Positions 33,153 to 44,611 of a stretch of DNA of 64,000 nt are shown piece by piece. The notes under the pieces are model-generated. The model was not told the origin of the DNA and did not search any database. It was given only the letters and a program-made list of their open reading frames with translations. A program made the translations under genes and the position numbers. The DNA is taken from the NCBI GenBank assembly GCA_030762935.1, contig CM060895.1:39361001-39425000 (forward strand). The letters run 5' to 3'. Position 1 is the first letter of the stretch. Each line of letters starts with the position of its first letter. The DNA is from Hymenopus coronatus (Eukaryota; Arthropoda; Insecta; Mantodea; Hymenopodidae).

Positions 33153-33869
33153 TTAGAAAAAGCATCGTATGTTTAGATAGCATAGTTCAAAAACGAAGAT
33201 ACCGTTAAATCTCAAATTTGGTATTTAAGTTTAGTATCTTCCAAGGATGCGACAGGAAGATTTTCAAGAAAATTCCTCCACCTCAAACTAACCTTTACAT
33301 GGACATCTTTTATAAATTTTGTTTTTCTCAAAACTGGTTCTGCAAATGTGGTTAAAACACCGTATAGCAAGTATTTGTATATATTGAATGTTCCAGAAGT
33401 AGACTCTGAGGACCTCTTAATTTCTCATTCCGGATGAGTCTTACAAAAGTGGTAAACCGCAAGACAGACCAAAACATACTACACAAAAAATGTAGATCAC
33501 GTCAGACAGTCTGTCGTAACTTTAGAGTTAACCGTTTCCTAGATATTCCCTGTCATTGGTTTCAATTTAAAGCTTCTTAAAACTTTTCTCAAACGGGAGA
33601 TCATCTTTCGTTTCATCTCTCGTTTGGTTTACTCCTGGCCGTGCAAAGCGAACCGAATTTGAAATGTTTCACGAAGCGACCGGCTTTTTAAAAGATTTTA
33701 CTATCACTTTAGCTAATGCATTACCTTATTTCCCTTCTACTTATAAAGCTAGGTAGTAAGATCATTTTTGCTAAAGTTTATCTTGATTACCACGATGTAT
33801 GTAAATAAAGGTATAATATTTTACAATTTGTACGGATTAGAGAAAGTCATATGAATGGAACACATCCGA
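33153..33869 (+). mobile_element. RF1 copy, head-to-tail after the previous one
   Basis: It starts within TTTAGAAAAAGCATCGTATG, 7 bp after the preceding copy ends, so its palindromic end and GT tract are missing. The body and distal end (AGAGAAAGTCATATGAATGG, ACACATCCGA) are complete. Confidence 0.87.
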
Positions 33870-34273
33870 TTATTATGTTAACCTATTTTGTTTGTGCGTT
33901 CCAGTGAAGCAAAGAGGTTCAACTCCAGTCAGAAGTAACGGAGCATCTATGGATACAGTTCGATAAGCCTTTGCAATCTCCAATTTAAAGCCGCATTATG
34001 TTTCAGCTAGTTTCTTAAGAGCCAACTCCCTCTGTAATATTTCATGAAAACTTGAAATACAATATAAGATAATCATCGGTTCAGCTGCGCTTCTGTGGAT
34101 TGCATTATTTCTGAATTTCGTCCCCAGGAAGGGCGTGTAGCAATTGAGAGCCCAGTTAGCAATGTATTTGCTTTAATTTGCAGCAGGTTAAAATGAGCTC
34201 GGGAGGTCAGTTTTCTGTCTAAAACGACTCCTAAAGGGGACGAGGTGTTGGTGATGATTTGAATGCCTTTTTT

Positions 34274-35333
34274 ACTTTTCTAGCACGTACAATGTACATA
34301 GTAGCTAGGGAAGATATGTATGCCACCCAGAAATTCGATACTGAGATTTTTCCAGAAATATGTTTTGAGGTCCCCTGAGTCCGAAAAAGACATATTTAGA
34401 AAATATATGTATGTGTGTGTGTCTGTGGACAGCATAGCTCAAAAACAAAAACACCGTTAAATAACAAACTTAGTATTTATATTTAGTATCTTCCAAAGAC
34501 GCGAAACGAAGATTTTAAAGAAAATCTCCCCACCACAGATTACCCTTTACATAGAGAATTTTTGAAAAATTTGTTTTTATCAAAAATGCCTCCAACGATT
34601 TTGATTAAATATTGCATATTAAAATATTTGCATCACACATAAAATGTATATTTGGAATTTTCTGCGAATAGCCTCTGAAGACCTCTTAATTTTGGATGAG
34701 TTTTGCAGAATTTTGCATAACGGTTCAACCGCAAAAACAAGAGATGAAGATTTCGTTAAAACACATAATAATTTATGACGTACGTTTTTGAGATATTGCT
34801 TGTTATTGGTTTCCGTTTTAAACTACCCAAATTTTCTCAAACGGGATAATGCAAAGCGAACCGAACCTCAATTGTTTCTCATAGAGACCAGCTTTAATTT
34901 TTTGCAGCTTAACGTCCTTTAACCTGGTTGGTCATATCGGACGATGAATGAAACCGGTGAAATGATGCTCAAATGATCTCGGGGTCCATGGAGCTTAAAG
35001 TTACTCGACATTCGCCATCTCAGGATAAGGGAAAACCCCGAAAAAAACTTTACCCAAGTAACTCACCCTAAGCGAGATTCGAACTCACGATCTGTTGAAT
35101 GTGAGGCAGACACGCTACCACCACACTACCCAGGCGGGCTAAAAGATTTTTGATTATCGCTTTAGCATAATATATTCCGTTATTTCCCTTCTACTTGGAA
35201 TAAAGCACGTAATAAGACCAATTCTGCTAATGTTTATCTGGATTAGCATGATGTGATAAAAAGAATTATCTTTTGTAAGAATAGTTTGTATTTGGAGCTT
35301 CTAGAGAAAGTTATGTGAATAGAACACATCAGA
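34274..35333 (+). mobile_element. RF1 copy inside the LINE, itself split by SINE4
   Basis: The proximal palindrome is ACTTTTCTAGCACGTACAATG...GTAGCTAGGGAAG. GT tract at 34409-34424. The body runs to GAGACCAGCTTTAA, where SINE4 interrupts (34905-35142). It resumes AAAAGATTTTTGATTATCGC and ends CTAGAGAAAGTTATGTGAAT then ACACATCAGA. T runs flank both sides of the insertion in the LINE. Confidence 0.9.
34905..35142 (-). mobile_element. SINE4 copy nested in RF1
   Basis: The minus strand has an A-box region TAGTGTGGTGGTAGCGTG, B-box-like GAGTTCGAATCTC, then GGTGAGTTACTTGGG. The GGGGTTTTCCCTTATCCTGA and CGAATGTCGAGTAACT blocks follow, then TTAAAGGACGTTAAGCTG near the tail. A diverged plus-strand copy lies at 63143-63368. 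Confidence 0.82.
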
Positions 35334-35821
35334 TTTTTTTTGTTTTAATAAAGATTTGTTTCTACAGTATTACGTTTTTTTCCCGTGAGTTTCAAAGAGC
35401 AACTGTTTAGGATGGATTAAATTGAAGTTTATTTTCAGAGCCCATTGATATAAGGAGTTAAAAGAGTTGAATTGGTATTTCGGACTAAATCACTTGGTAT
35501 TTTCTGATCTTATTAGTAGCACGAGATCATGAGTATAAGTTATGAACGTGCAGCGTTGGGCAGACACTGTTACAGGTTGCCGTAGAGAATAATCCAAAAG
35601 CCTGGGGTACGGCTAGATTCTTGTGGGTATCCTCTTGTGATATTCCGTGTCGTTTTATTACCGCACTTAGCCTTTCTATCAGAAAATGAATGTTCAAATA
35701 GTGTAAAAAGGTCTTTTGTGCATGGCATTTCCCGTAACTGTGATACAAGTGTTTGCCATTAAGCATTACTAGACGCACTACATATGTCCAAAGATACCAA
35801 TATCCCAGCTTGTTTCTTTTT

Positions 35822-36584
35822 TGCTTTCTCTATACGTACTATACTTTCTCTATACTATACCAAGATTTCACCGGAAATATATGTTTTAGGATCCCCTGTA
35901 TCCCCCCCCCCAAAAAAAAAACATTTTCCGTGTGTTTGTGAACACGTTAACTCAAAAATGAAAAGTCGGTAAAATACCAAACTTGTTATTTAGGTTTAGT
36001 ATTTTCCAGGGATGCGACACGAAACTTTTGAGAAAAATCCCCCCCATCACAAAATTTTGATTTTTTAAAAAATTGCTGTAACGATTTTGATTAATATCGT
36101 ATACTAAAGATATTTACCTGACAAATAAAATGTATATCTTCAATTTTCTGGGAATAACCTCTGAAGACTACTTTATTCTGGATGAATTTTACGGTATTTT
36201 ATATAATTGCTAAACCGTAAGACATGGACAAAAACTTACCACATACAAATGTAGAGCACTTTAAAACACACGATTTATGTTATATACATTTTTCTCGTGG
36301 AGTTGATCGTTTTTTAGTTATTCTTTGTTTTAGATTTCACCTTTAAAAAACTTTCTCATACAGAAATTTGTCAACTCCTGTCCACACAAACAAAGGAGCA
36401 TCAGTCACATAGCAACCAGCTTTTGGCTTTCACTTTAACCTATGGTACTCCCTTATTTCGCTTCTACTTACAAGGAAACAAGTAATAAGACCAGTTCTGT
36501 CAATTTACTGTCGAATAGCACAAGTTTTGTAACAATAATTTCTTGCACAGATGTAGAGAAAGTCATGAGAATGGAACACATCAG
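35822..36584 (+). mobile_element. RF1 copy with rearranged palindromic end
   Basis: GCTTTCTCTATACGTACTATA is immediately followed by a second CTTTCTCTATACTATACC. The proximal arm is thus duplicated directly and the spacer to GATTTCACCGGAAATATATG is lost. A C run and A run (35902-35920) replace the GT tract. The body and distal end (GTAGAGAAAGTCATGAGAAT, ACACATCAGA) are intact. Confidence 0.88.
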
Positions 36585-36654
36585 ATTTTTTTAAAAGGTT
36601 ATTCTATCCAGTGAATTAATTATTTTTGCACATTAGCCGTGTCAGGTAGGAGCT

Positions 36655-36970
36655 GGAAAGGTAGAGCTGGACTCAAAAATTCATCGCCATAGCCGCAATT
36701 TGAACCACAATTAATTCACATTATAGACCTAATAGTTGCTTAAACAACGAAGCTTGAAATTTAAAGTACTACGACATTGTAGGACGTTAAAGAGGTATAT
36801 CATCTCGAAATTATTTGATACCACCTTGCGGTTTACCGGAAAAAACCGCGAGTCGGCTGAGGAATTTAATGCCCTTGTAATTGAAATGCAATTGGAGGAG
36901 ACCAGGAGTTTCGTGGTTCAAATCCTGGCTATGGCACTGAAATTTTCAGTCTCGCTCTACATTTCCAAAA
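36655..36970 (+). mobile_element. SINE5 fragments in both orientations
   Basis: At 36677-36705 GCCATAGCCGCAATTTGAAC is an inverse SINE5 head piece. At 36897-36965 GACCAGGAGTTTCGTGGTTC, the B-box GGTTCAAATCC and TTTTCAGTCTCGCTCTAC match the plus-strand SINE5 at 22030. The intervening ORF (36736-37011) is repeat-derived. Confidence 0.6.
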
Positions 36971-37724
36971 TATGTTATCCAGTTAACTGGAGTATATTGC
37001 ATCTTTTGTAGATTTTTTGGGCATGATGCCAAAGTGATTGTTATTCAGAACGTTATCCCTGCATATTGACATACAATTCTGTGTATTTTAGGTATGTCGA
37101 AATGATTTATGTTTTTTATTTGGGTGCATTCGTTGTGGCATAATTTTTACTGTAGCCATTTTCCATGCATTTTTTGAAAACTCCAATATCTAAACATTAT
37201 TGACGAGTTTAAAAATAAACTAAGTAGATTAAAATGGATAATTTGGATTATTGGCTGATATAGAAACAATTCTAGGTGCTTTCAATATCTCTGCTTAACA
37301 ATTATTCTTTCGACTTCTAAAAGGTTTATCGTTAGTTTTAGGAACTAAAACTGATTCTGACGTAAATTATTTTGTTGCTGATATTCCGTTTTTTCATTTA
37401 GGAAGAATTCTTCAAGAAGAACGTGGAGTCTGCAGCAAGGGAGGTCAAGTAGCTACCACAATCTACAGTAGTTAAATCTATTAATTTTCTTTGGTGTCCT
37501 ACATAATTTGTAAACTAATTTCCATGAGTTACTTGCACTTTGATTTAAATAAAAGGTCGTCCAGCTTTGGCTTTTTGTATGGTCATATTACTCGATAAAA
37601 GAAAAAGAGAGATGTATTCAATTTTATAGGTATAAGATTGCTTATTAGTTCATGTGAAATAAGAATGCACCTAAAATACTTTTAAAAAAATGAAGGCAGA
37701 TTCCTCATACCAAAACAAAAAACA
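36971..37724. other. Unassigned AT-rich stretch
   Basis: No recognised gene or repeat. Confidence 0.5.
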
Positions 37725-38450
37725 TCTAATACTTTAAATGCATGACTTTCTCTATCCATTTTTCGCAAACTATTGTGTAAACAATTATTCTTCTATCTAC
37801 TTTACATTAATCCAAATAAACATTGCATAAACGCTTTTATTACAAATTTCTTCATAGATACAAAGGAATAAGGGAATACGCTGTTTATGACGAAGTAAAA
37901 TCATTTGAGAGCCAATTGCTGTATGATGCATTGAAATTATGTTCCCTCAGCTTGATCAGGAGCAGGAAAAACTAATGACTGGCAACTGAGTAAAGCATAA
38001 GAATTTTAAAATTGAAATTAATAATAAGGAGATCTCGTAAATAGTTAATTCCACAAAAAATGTATTTGACATAAGCTGTGTGTTTTATTTGTGTAATAAA
38101 ATTTTGTTTACCCCTTACGGTAGAAAACCGCGTAATTTAGAATGAATAGAACTTCAGAGGTTATTCCCAGAAAATTCAAAATATACATTTAATTTGTCAT
38201 TAAAATGTCTCAAATTATGGCATTTTAACCAACATTTTAACCATTTTAGAATCAACAAAATTTTAATATATTTGAGGAAGCGGGATTGTCTTAAAATTTC
38301 ATGTCACATCCTTAGAAGATACTGAATTTAAATTTCAAGGTTGTATTTAACTTACTTTACGTTTTGAGTTCTGCTGTTCAAACACAGACTGATATAGGAT
38401 ATTTTTCTAATTCATTTTTATTAAAGAGGTCTCAAATGTGTATTTGCTAT
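37725..38450 (-). mobile_element. RF1 copy, diverged, palindromic end missing
   Basis: Left end TCTAATACTTTAAATGCATG then ACTTTCTCTATCC. Inverse body blocks follow, including TTATTCCCAGAAAATTCAAAAT and GGCATTTTAACCA. It fades after GAGGTCTCAAATGTGTATTTG. It is more diverged than most copies. Confidence 0.8.
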
Positions 38451-39127
38451 TAAAAAAACAATTATCGATTTTTGACTGATTGTAGTCAAAATTTCATTCT
38501 TAGTGTTCCTTAAGGCGAGGAATCTGTGAAATTGGACCAAAAATTGTGAAAAATAAAAATTATAAATTTATTCCGTAATAACATTATATGAATTCAAGAA
38601 ACGATATCTTTCCCCACCTCCTCCACTTAAACTACCAATTAATTGAACCTATAGAAGGATAACCGCATGCAAATTAATAGCCACTCTCAAATTTAAACCT
38701 TATTTTCTTGCAAACGTTTCTCCAACACTTTTCTATACTGAAAATGTTCTACACGGTGCAATTTTTCACTAATTTGTTTAAATTTGTGTAATGCTTCTCA
38801 AAAGCACATTAAGTAAAATGATTATATTACTTTTTCGAAACAGCTCTCTAACTCTGATAAGTAAATATTAAATTTTGAAACATCAACGCTTTTGGAGATT
38901 ACGAAAAGAAATACTTTTTGTGCACTAATTAAGACTAATATAAAATTATATAACATCTATTTACAAGCTAAATTGCTGTAAAAGTGAAATTTTATGTGTG
39001 ATACTTTTAAAAATGGATCATATGGCTCGATTTTATTATAATATTGAAGTTAGACAACTAGAATTTTGATACATAGCAAAAATATGAATACTATGTACAA
39101 TAATTGGTATAAATTACAATAAGATAC
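38451..39127. other. Unassigned AT-rich stretch
   Basis: No recognised repeat. It would be intronic if the exon to its right is real, since that exon's donor opens leftward at 39127. Confidence 0.45.
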
Positions 39128-39289
39128 CTTGCATAAGATGGATTTTACAAATTTCACACCTTGAGGTGCTATGGATGTCCATCCACCGACAAACAGTGTA
39201 CTCCCAGGTGTCAAAAGAATGCCTGCTATGCCGGCTATATATCCAAAAGAAGACTCTGAATAAGTGTGGGGTTTCACATAGCAAGCTAA
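39128..39289 (-). CDS. Probable internal exon of a membrane protein, unrecognised
   Basis: On the minus strand a pyrimidine-rich acceptor (CACTGTCTTTCAG) precedes 162 bp, exactly 54 open codons, ending CTTATGCAAG at a consensus donor GTATCT. The peptide begins LACYVKPHTYSESSFGY. It then contains a hydrophobic span (about residues 17-36, YIAGIAGILLTPGSTLFVGG) and ends APQGVKFVKSILCK. The composition looks truly protein-like, unlike the repeat ORFs around it. It fits one membrane-spanning segment with a short polar turn and a basic tail. I do not recognise the family. Neighbouring exons are not evident; a minus-strand VGSMVAFIALALFWD stretch (39562-39606) behind a TTTGCAG acceptor is followed by a stop and has no clear donor. 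Confidence 0.55.
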
Positions 39290-39802
39290 CTGAAAGACAG
39301 TGAATGAACAATTTCAGCTAAGCCATTGAAATTGTGAGGGGGGAAGGAGATAGAAGGTTAGGAAATTTGCGATAGTTTTCTAAACAAAAGCTTCTTAATG
39401 CACGCAATATGATCAGAAAAAAGAAAGGCATAAATTAAATTATGAAAAAAGTCTGTAAATATGCATACATAAAATGCATATTTTTACAAAAAAAACGGTG
39501 TTGAAATCACACCCACACATTTGTATGATTAAAGCCAAGCCTCCGCTGTGCACATAACTCAATCCCAAAATAACGCAAGAGCAATAAAAGCCACCATAGA
39601 GCCAACTTCTGCAAATACATGACGAAATATTGTGCACATCATTCACATCTGACAACCGGAACGCAGCCCACGCTTCCTAAATGCTCAATAATTGTTAAAA
39701 ACATTCCCTCTGTTGAATGAAAGCCCTCTGCGAGCTTATGAGAAAATTGAAATACGTAAATGTTTTGAAGATGTCTGAAATATCTGAAGTGTTAAAATTA
39801 CA
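39290..39802. other. Unassigned stretch upstream of the candidate exon
   Basis: It contains the possible acceptor at 39609-39610 on the minus strand and hydrophobic minus-strand reading frames (39440-39655). No complete exon can be defined. Confidence 0.4.
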
Positions 39803-40478
39803 CGAGATTTTCTCTGCATATGTGTTACAAATTATTGTTAAAAAGCTTATTGTTATTTTTACTTCATGCTGATCGAGAAAAAATTAACAGAAATAGCTAT
39901 TCCATGCAAGTAGAAAGGAAATAGGTTAAAGTATTAGTCAAAAACTGATTGCCATATGACTGAAGTTCCTTTGCAAATGCAAATGACGTGTTATTTATGG
40001 ACGCTCTTTAACTACTCTGGTTCTCAGCGTCCCATTCTAAATAGGGCGTGAAAGACCGCTTAATTTTACTCAGAGGCCTCTATCAGACTTGAGGTTCTTT
40101 TAAGTGCCGTAAATCTACGACACGGGACCAACGGCTTTACTTCCCTTTCGAAGAAAGCCATGCTAAGTATTTTTACACCCGAAAAAATCCATCGTCCTCA
40201 GCCGGCTTTGAACACGCAATCTTGGGTATATGAAGCTAGCATGGTAACCATTACACCACCTTTGTTTGCATGGACAGGAGTTGACAAATTCCCGCATGAA
40301 AAGTATAAGTATTTTAAAGCTGAAACCAATAACAAAGAATATCTATTAAAAAAAAAAAAAAGGCCAATTCTACAAAAAAAAGAAAATGAATCTATATAAC
40401 ACAAATTGTGTATTTTAACGAGATCTACATTCTTTGTTAAGTAAGTTTTTCCCTATTTCTTTCGGTTTATATATTCTT
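39803..40478 (-). mobile_element. RF1 copy split by SINE1, palindromic end missing
   Basis: Left end CACGAGATTTTCTCTGCATATG. The inverse distal third runs to TGACTGAAGTTCCTTTG, then SINE1 (39974-40258). RF1 resumes at TTTGTTTGCATGGACAGGAG, continues to the GTTAAGTAAGTTTTTCCC block, and stops at about 40478. Confidence 0.85.
39974..40258 (-). mobile_element. SINE1 copy nested in RF1
   Basis: The minus strand has head TGGTGTAATGGTTACCATGC (A box), TTCATATACCCAAG, and a B-box-like GTTCAAAGCC. The SINE1 body follows: CCATGGCTTTCTTCGAAAGG-type block (inverse as read), CGGGACCAACGG, AGAACCTCAAG and CATAAATAACACG. Possible 6-bp duplication CCTTTG at 39968-39973 and 40259-40264. Confidence 0.85.
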
Positions 40479-40730
40479 TTATATTTGTAATTATTTCATT
40501 AAAATCTGGGTTACCTCCGAAAGAGCCACTTTTAGCTGCGCCAAGAGATATTCATCAGTCATACAAGCTGTCTTTTAATTTGGCATCTGCGAAAACAGTT
40601 GCTCATACAAATAAGCACAAGCAAACATAGGAAAAATGTTAGGTACGAAGAATCTAAATTGTGAGTGTTTTGCAACTGATAACGGGTTCTAAACATCAAC
40701 ATAATGTTTACCGTGGCAATAATTAAAAAA

Positions 40731-41329
40731 CCTGATGTGTACCATTCACATGGCTTTCTCTACACCTCTGCAACAAATATTGTTAAAAACCTTATGCTTC
40801 TATTTACTGATAGTCAAAAGCTGGTGGCTATGTGACTGAAGTCCCTTTGTTTGTATGGACAGGAGTTGACAAAGTCCTATATGAGAAAAGTATAAGTTTT
40901 TCCATGCAGAAACAAAAACAAGGAATATCTCAAAAACGATCAACTCCACGAAAAAAATGTACAAAACATAAATTTTGTATTAACGTGCTCTACATTTTTA
41001 TGTGGTATTTTTTGTCTATCTCTTAGGGTTTAGCAATTATTCAAAATTCCGTAAAATTCATCCAGAATAAGGTACTCTTCAGAGTCTATTCCCAGAAAAT
41101 TCAAGATATACATTTTAGTTGTCAGGTAAGTATCTTTAATACACGATATTTTAATCAAAATCGTTAGAGACATTTTTGAGAAAATCAAAATTATGGAAAA
41201 AAATTCCATGTAAAGCATAGTTGGGGGTGCGGGGATTTTTCTCAAAATCTTCGTGTTGTATCCCTTGAAAATACAAAACTTAAATACTAAGATTTGTAAA
41301 TTATCGACTTTTCGTGTTCACAGACACAT

Positions 41330-41373
<44 letters not shown>

Positions 41374-41512
41374 GGACCTCTTACTGAAAATGCTTTTTTT
41401 AGATAAAGGGGACCCTAAAACATATATTTCCGGTGAAATCTCGGTATTGAATTTTTGGGTGGAGTGCAATACCTTCTCTATACACTATATACATAGTACG
41501 TATAGAGAAAGT
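40731..41512 (-). mobile_element. RF1 copy, near full length (782 bp)
   Basis: Left end CCTGATGTGTACCATTCACA then TGGCTTTCTCTAC; the right palindrome CTTCTCTATACACTATATAC...CGTATAGAGAAAGT is complete. A (CA)20 microsatellite lies at 41331-41370. About 90 bp of distal body are deleted after TTCTATTTACTGAT. Confidence 0.92.
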
Positions 41513-43229
41513 AAAAACGGATATATTACAGCTGCAAATCTAGCCTTACTTTGCGGGGTTTCACATGCATAGGATTTAATAAAAGCTCAAAATCATTTCC
41601 AGGCAAATCGCTTACTCTACCTTTTCTAGTAAGGGTGTATACTTATTGAATTCCTCGTTCTTGTTTGTATTTTAGAGGGCTTGTAAAGAGAGAAATGATA
41701 TAGGTGCCCCTCTTGTAACTACTCCTTCTATACAGGCAACTACACGACAAAGGTGTTAATTGCGTACCCGTTTACTAGATTTCGATTTTCTGCTTGCTGG
41801 TTAAACTCTTTTAAGTGTGCATATATTTATTTGCTCCCTTTCAATAGGACAAAGTCCAAATCACTGAAAGTAAATCTCGACAGGACGGACGAATCGATGT
41901 ATGCAGGCTTAGAATTTAGCTTGATGGCTTTCCAACTAGAACTCTGTAGCGGACCGACACTGTTTGCTAATAGGTACGCCATATGTGGGCAGATATACAT
42001 ATCTTCGTCATTGCGGGAAGGTCAAGAACCACTTGTGGTTCATCTACCAGTAATGCCCATCCCTGATGCATGGCATCGTTTGGGAAGGGGTAATTTCTCG
42101 AAAGCCTGCGCATTTCAACCTTAGGTCAAGAGCTGATCTGTCTATCAGCTTGGATTTATCCTACCTTTGTATTTTAGTTATGACAAACACTCCAGCATAT
42201 TTTTTCGAAAATAATTTGTTGTCAATGCGTAAAATGAAGTTTTGTATGCATACAAATAGCACAAGTTTTAAGTTTACTCACAATAATGATAAAAAAGGCA
42301 TGTAGCGCACAGTTTTTTTATTGCACAGTTTTAGGTAACAAATCTCCTGTAGCAAGATTTTCCTTAAAGTATTCGGCTTACCATCTCCGTATGGAGGGTC
42401 CTGCACGTGGGTGTCTAGACTCAGAAGCCTGTCGAAGAGCCAATGATATTTAATTAATTGAATCATAGAATAAAGAACCTAGAACGAGGGATCAGCTCTA
42501 GCCAGGCATGCTAGTGGTACATATGAATTGAAGCCGAAATGAATGATAGGAAATATGATGAAGCAACCGTTGAAAAAATGTCGAAGCAAACACGCTCAGA
42601 CGCCGCTTTGTCCACAACAAATCCTCTCGTGCGATCCCCTAAGATTGGTGACGCGGTGTAATTTCTCGGATGTACATTTTCATTATGAAAGTAACATTTT
42701 AATTGTTATAAATATATTCAAATATAAATAACTATCTCAATAACAGCAATGGTATTCGTGCGTTCGGATTAGTTCACCTTTTATAGCTGAATCATGAGAA
42801 CTTCTAAACTAGAAGATAACTACTTAGCATATATATTTCGATAGAGTTAGTATATCTAATTCAATTATCTGGGAGCAAATTTACATGTAACCAGAGAGGT
42901 GTTTTGAATATTCAATTACTTTCCAACGGAAAAGAGCCCATATGCAGCCGAATTATGTTTTATACCCCTTGATGTCTAAAAGTAAGCAAAGTATATACAA
43001 AAAAGTTTTCCTCGCTAATTCGGTTCATGTTTGTTTAGTTTTCTCCTTCAAAAGTTAATGATGTTCTTCTGGAAAAGCTTTTCTTCTCTCTTATTTTATT
43101 CTCTTGGGAGAATATGATCCATTCACCTCCTTACTCGAAGAAAAAGAAAGATCTCAAAACGGTAGACGAAAAATTACACACGAAGATAATGTATATATCG
43201 CTTCGTATGTGATCTTTATTGCTACAAAA
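41513..43229. other. Unassigned stretch
   Basis: 1.7 kb with no named repeat. The 123-codon ORF at 41753-42124 has no recognisable domain, and its neighbouring ORFs are on other frames; I treat it as fortuitous. Confidence 0.45.
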
Positions 43230-43375
43230 CAAATTGATTGGAGTAGTTTGGCTTCTCAGCCACGGGTCCCGGGTTCAATTACCGGCTGGGGCGGGCAAAT
43301 TTTCTTTAACTAGATACATTCTCTATCTTCCACAGAGTCTGAATGGGAAGAGTGAATGTGTGCCTGTGTTTAATA
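43230..43375 (+). mobile_element. SINE3 copy
   Basis: B-box-like GGTTCAATTAC (43272-43282) lies within TCCCGGGTTCAATTACCGG. GGGGCGGGCAAATTTTCTTTA, CCACAGAGTCTGAATG and GTGAATGTGTGCCTGTG follow, the SINE3 order seen at 28590. Confidence 0.75.
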
Positions 43376-44611
43376 GTATAATACTTTTAAAAACAACGTT
43401 AACAAACCCTAAAGTTGAGCGAGAAAAACACCAGCAGTTGTTTCTCAAGACATGGCCTGATACGATCATATTAGGGGACTATACACGTAAATGGATAAAA
43501 AGAAAAGAAATAAAATTAATAAGATAAAATACCCAGAACCGTTTAATTTCATGGACACAAATCTAAGAGACGGCGTTAAAACTTGATAGTCTAATTCTTG
43601 TGGCTGGTCCCACCAAAATTCGTTGCTGAATTTTGACTTCTCAAATAAACTATAAGATCCATTAAGTCATATTCTGTATCTCATTACCTTCCTAAACGCT
43701 TGGTTAAGATTAAGGCACCTTATGGTGACGCTAAATCGGTTAAAGATACACTTTGCCCAGAAACAACATAGCATAATATTTCCACCAGAGTATATTTTGA
43801 ATTTAAAACATATGTAAAATATATTTTGAATATACCTACTAAACAGCGGAAGTCATAAATGTTTTTTACCAACAGATGAAATATTCTAAATTGTATATCG
43901 GCTGTAGAATAAACAAGAAAGTTGTATGGTATATTTTACAACTTTTAGGTTTCCTTCAATTATCAAGAGCATCGTGGGTGCGCAGATCGCCTCTAAAGTA
44001 AATAATTACCCTATACAAGGATTGCTGCTGCGCAGATGCCTGTACACGTTGACAAATTCATTCAATATGACGTAGCAATAAGCACAACTAAGTATATGGC
44101 GTTAATATCGAACTGCTGATTTAAGGGATATTTCATCCTACCTTGGGCGATACTATTGCAATATAAACGTAGTATATCTATAAAATTTGGAAAGTCAACA
44201 GTATGTGTTGAAATGTATACCAGTTATTAGTGATATTTGTAATTTTTCAAAATTCTAGATTTCATGGTTAATTAAATAATAATGTTTACAGTCTAAATTC
44301 ATTGGACAAATAAAAATGTCCCAGACGATGCGTTTTTAAAAACAGTCACATCAAAAACTCATTCAGTAAGTTTTTAAACAAATATATCATATCACATTTT
44401 TATATTACATTCTAATTATTGTATGGCAATTATTACTTTTATACTCTCCAAAACTCTTATTTTTAAAAAGTTAATAGTATATTTCTCAAAACTGGAGCAT
44501 TATTTCTTTAAAAAAAAAAAAAAAGTACATGGTCAGCTTCTTTAATGTATCTTTGAGAGACAGTACAAAATTGCTAAAGTAAAGTAATAAAAAATTGCAT
44601 CGTGTGGACTT
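43376..44611. other. Unassigned AT-rich stretch
   Basis: No gene or named repeat. An A run lies at 44511-44524. Confidence 0.5.

Larger units (their letters stand above)
33890..35760 (-). mobile_element. LINE reverse transcriptase relic split by RF1
   Basis: On the minus strand the upstream half (about 35760-35345) keeps a decayed motif-B-like AVPQ...CPTL...LYS (near 35530-35620) and QFNSFNSLYQWALKINF (35410-35460), the W-LKIN block after motif C. The downstream half (34265-33890) reads SSPTPRPLGVVLDRKLTSRA, including the LGVxLDRKL block, then HFNLLQIKANTLLTGLS. RF1 occupies 34274-35333 between them. Stops and frameshifts make it inactive. It is distinct in position from the LINE at 25.8-26.4 kb but may be the same family. 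Confidence 0.72.

Noticed and set aside
38511..38540. Second TTAA element starting TTAAGGCGAGGAATCTG
   Set aside because: The start resembles the 31.9-kb element, but no matching right end with TTAA was found downstream.
41753..42124. 123-codon ORF as an exon
   Set aside because: No domain, splice sites or conservation evidence visible.
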